The position numbers and the translations under genes are program-made. From a virus: a DNA stretch of 22,601 nt. The stretch covers positions 1 to 22,601 of IMG/VR virus record IMGVR_UViG_3300025661_000033; one strand, given 5' to 3'. Positions 20,706 through 22,601 of the stretch are shown in pieces (within the stretch, counting starts at the first letter, position 1; the number at the start of each line of letters is the position of its first letter). Below the pieces are notes generated by a model that saw nothing but the letters and a program-made list of their open reading frames with translations, had not been told where the DNA came from and did no database searches.

Positions 20706-21239
20706 TTATGCTGCTATAAGTGCAAGCGCTGTTGCTTCTTGAATTTCAAAAACAGGCTTTGCATCTTCGCAGGTGAAAGTCAAAGTATAACCGTTAAGGT
20801 CAGCTTTGGCCGTTCCAGACCCGCCTTCATTTCCAGTTAAGTAAACTTTGTCATCATCTGACCCAAACAACCAATAAAGGCCGTTGCTGTCTTTAATTAC
20901 AAATGTCAACCCAGGTTGTCCCAAAGCAAGCAAGAGCAGTTTTCTGCGTTTGTCAGCTTCTCTACGAGAAAGTTGGATTGTGATAGTTTGATTATAAAAA
21001 GTTGAACCGTTTACAAGGTCAATTGTGCTAGTTTCAACGTAATTTGAAGTGTTAGGGTTGAATGCGAACTGAACGAAAGACGTTACAGCTGACAAAAGAG
21101 TAACACCTGTAACCAAAGACGTAGCGTCAGTTGTTACGGCGTCATAAATTGCCCCATTATTAATCCAAGCACTTACAATACCACCCGTGTTACCACTGCA
21201 ACTTTTTGCTATCTCTTCTAATGTGTTACAAAAACTCAT
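20706..21239 (-). CDS. Tail-tube-like major structural protein, 177 aa
   Basis: The C-terminal half carries a signature of an abundant Bacteroidota phage structural family: NGSTFYNQTITIQLSRREAD, then LLALGQPGLTFVIKDSNGLY with WLFGSDDDKVYLTG, and finally DLNGYTLTFTCED. The N-terminal half is Thr/Ser/Asn-rich with GIVSAWINNGAIYD. The expected fold is the beta-sandwich used for tail-tube subunits. It lies directly downstream of the major capsid gene and directly upstream of a strong terminator, as suits a highly expressed virion gene. A major tail protein is the best call; a head decoration protein is the alternative. Confidence 0.6.
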   Translation of the reverse strand: MSFCNTLEEIAKSCSGNTGGIVSAWINNGAIYDAVTTDATSLVTGVTLLSAVTSFVQFAFNPNTSNYVETSTIDLVNGSTFYNQTITIQLSRREADKRRKLLLLALGQPGLTFVIKDSNGLYWLFGSDDDKVYLTGNEGGSGTAKADLNGYTLTFTCEDAKPVFEIQEATALALIAA

Positions 21240-21264
21240 TGTTGTTAGTTTTTTTGTATCTTTG

Positions 21265-21288
21265 CCCCAAGAGACTATTCTCTTAGGG
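21265..21288. other. Hairpin in the gap after the major capsid gene
   Basis: AAGAGA and TCTCTT (21269-21274 with 21279-21284) pair around CTAT, extended by CCC/GGG across a one-base bulge. On the minus strand it is followed by A-rich, not T-rich, sequence, so it is not a classic terminator there. It may protect the capsid mRNA or structure the leader of the gene starting at 21239. Confidence 0.45.
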
Positions 21289-21320
21289 CGTAGATAGATT
21301 TTTAATTGAGTGAATTATGA

Positions 21321-22247
21321 TTAAAGAGTGTTGTATGTAACAACTTCTTCAGAAACCAAGTAGTTAACTCCAAACTTGAAGTTACCAACAATACGTACTG
21401 TACGTACTCCTGTCTTATCAAACTGCGGAATGATAGAAAGTTGCTCTTCATCAGACAATAGGTCAGTAACCAATGTCAAGTTTTGAGAGTCAGCCGCTAC
21501 TATTCTTTCTGCAGGTAGACCTGGTGCCAAAAGCAAAGGAATACCGAGGAAGTTAGGCTCTTTAGCACCTACGTAGTATGCTTCGCTAGAAGCATTTGCG
21601 ATAGCTTGCTGGTAAAGCTTGAAAACGTTTGTTGAAACATAGAACTTCAAGTTTTCACTCGAAATAACAGTTGCAGGAATAGCGTTGTAGATAATTTGCA
21701 TTTGACCAACAACGTTAGCCGCAGTCAAAGCAGATACAGTTGCAGTAGCAACAATAACGTCATCATCAACGTCAGCAATCTTCAACACACCGTCACAAAT
21801 GTTTTGTGGGTAAGTTGAACCTGTTACGTCACCTTGCCATACAGCAATCTCTAGGTCATTCTGAACCTTTTTTCCAACTTCACCAATCATATAGTCGACG
21901 AATTGAGCAGGAGCAGCTTCACCTGTGTTAGAACCAGCTCTTAAATACTCCGAAAGGAAGTTGTTTTCAAAAGTTGTTGAACACAATTCAAGTTGAATGT
22001 CTTTTGAACAAGCCTCTAGTTGCTTTTGAGAGAGTGTTCCCTCACCTGTTGAAGACCAAGCGCAGCTTGCATCTTTAATTATTGAACCTACATCATATCT
22101 CGGCACATTTACCTTGCTCTTAACACCAGGTATTACGCGAAACGTTCCTTTTGAAGGACCACTAAGTAGTGCCTTAGAGTAAAAGTCAATTAAGTCTTTT
22201 CCAGCATACGTAGTGTTGTCGGTAATTGAGAATTCGAATTTTTTCAT
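21321..22247 (-). CDS. Major capsid protein (HK97 fold)
   Basis: The 308-residue protein has the pattern of Bacteroidota phage HK97-type capsids. The N-terminal region ends in a charged helix. LELCSTTFENNFLSEYLRAG and EVGKKVQNDLEIAVWQGDVT match the spine-helix region with its terminal W-x-G. NLKFYVSTNVFKLYQQAI gives the P-domain segment, and FLGIPLLLAPGLPAERIVAA followed by NLTLVTDLLSDE matches the C-terminal G-I-P-L...D-L segment. The preceding gene ends in an acidic coiled-coil typical of scaffold or delta domains, and the next gene is tail-tube-like. About 1000 bp of head genes in this order leaves little doubt. Confidence 0.85.
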   Translation of the reverse strand: MKKFEFSITDNTTYAGKDLIDFYSKALLSGPSKGTFRVIPGVKSKVNVPRYDVGSIIKDASCAWSSTGEGTLSQKQLEACSKDIQLELCSTTFENNFLSEYLRAGSNTGEAAPAQFVDYMIGEVGKKVQNDLEIAVWQGDVTGSTYPQNICDGVLKIADVDDDVIVATATVSALTAANVVGQMQIIYNAIPATVISSENLKFYVSTNVFKLYQQAIANASSEAYYVGAKEPNFLGIPLLLAPGLPAERIVAADSQNLTLVTDLLSDEEQLSIIPQFDKTGVRTVRIVGNFKFGVNYLVSEEVVTYNTL

Positions 22248-22274
22248 TGTATTGTTTTTATTTTATTATTGTGT

Positions 22275-22601
22275 TTAGTTTTGTGAGTTTGATATAAAAC
22301 GCTTCTCAGCATTAAATACACCACGTAGCTCAGAAATTTTTGTGTATACGTCTTTTTCAGTAGCAGTAAAGTCTTCTTCTTCAGTAGCAGCTCCGTCAAT
22401 CTTCGCTTCTAGCGCCTCAATCTTAGCTTCTAGCTCGTCAATCTTAGCAAGCAGTACAGCTCTTTCATCTTCAACAGGAGCATCAGCAGCAGGAGCAGCA
22501 TCATCTTCGGCCATTACTTCTTCAACTTGCTCAGAAGCTTCAGCCTCAGCTTCAATCTCTTTCATATCTGCGATTTTTCCATCAGCAACTACGATTACAA
22601 T
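22275..22601 (-). CDS. C-terminal end of a scaffold/head-maturation-type protein (5' end outside window)
   Basis: The frame is open through the right window edge: before the ATG at 22565 it continues upstream as IVIVVADGKIAD, so the internal Met is probably not the start. Visible are a short beta-like segment (VVADGKIADM), a strongly acidic Glu/Ala stretch (IEAEAEASEQVEEVMAEDDA), a regular coiled coil (LLAKIDELEAKIEALEAKID) and a C-terminal helix. Acidic plus coiled-coil tails just before the capsid gene are typical of scaffolds, alone or fused to a prohead protease. The protease part, if any, lies outside the window. It ends 27 bp before the capsid start. Confidence 0.6.
   Translation of the reverse strand: MVIVVADGKIADMKEIEAEAEASEQVEEVMAEDDAAPAADAPVEDERAVLLAKIDELEAKIEALEAKIDGAATEEEDFTATEKDVYTKISELRGVFNAEKRFISNSQN

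Noticed and set aside
21265-21288. Intrinsic terminator for the capsid gene
   Set aside because: The hairpin is followed by an A-rich, not T-rich, tract on the transcribed minus strand, so it is listed only as a hairpin.

Overview
The window is a stretch of a tailed double-stranded DNA phage, or an integrated or metagenomic copy of one, that infects a Bacteroidota host. It contains a terminase pair, an HK97-type major capsid protein, a portal, a head-tail adaptor, a tail-tube-like protein, fibre proteins and a holin. The host assignment rests on protein sequences of the kind found in flavobacterial and other Bacteroidota phages, on A-rich leaders with no Shine-Dalgarno sequence in front of most starts, and on a promoter of the Bacteroidota TTTG-N20-TAnnTTTG type at 17525-17556. 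Base composition is AT-rich and TGA is used as a stop, so the genetic code is standard.

Layout. (1) 22601 to 17994, minus strand: the virion head/neck block and lysis, in the order scaffold or protease-like tail end, major capsid, tail-tube-like protein, terminator, small structural protein, portal, adaptor, holin. (2) 17970 to 13645, plus strand: a cluster running the other way, closed on the right by a bidirectional terminator. It holds a two-HTH DNA-binding protein, a one-span membrane peptide, a terminator, then a tightly coupled operon of a zinc/tyrosine-repeat protein, an N6-adenine methyltransferase core and four tandem 117-residue paralogs repeating at exactly 350 bp. After these come a possible small RNA or small ORF with a strong terminator, and a 115-residue unknown protein with its own host-type promoter. 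(3) 13644 to 12676: about 970 bp without a convincing gene. It is rich in inverted repeats and carries a duplicated 36-bp hairpin element 117 bp apart, so it is the best candidate here for a replication origin or divergent control region. (4) 12675 to 1, minus strand: a long run of overlapping small genes (nuclease-like, lysine/tyrosine-rich repeat proteins, sigma-like factor, small membrane protein), then terminase small and large subunits, a large fibre with a C-terminal lectin-like domain, two small tail proteins, a 508-residue tail/baseplate protein and a tail protein of at least 1075 residues that runs off the left edge.

How the parts work together. The two minus-strand blocks would package DNA and build head, tail and receptor-binding apparatus. 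The sigma-like protein may redirect host polymerase to phage genes, and a shared AT-rich element before several genes on both strands is a candidate target. The plus-strand cluster looks like the early or accessory part of the phage: DNA binding, DNA modification and an amplified family of small basic proteins of unknown function. That amplified family, sitting directly behind a methyltransferase lacking an obvious target-recognition domain, is the most unusual feature of the window.
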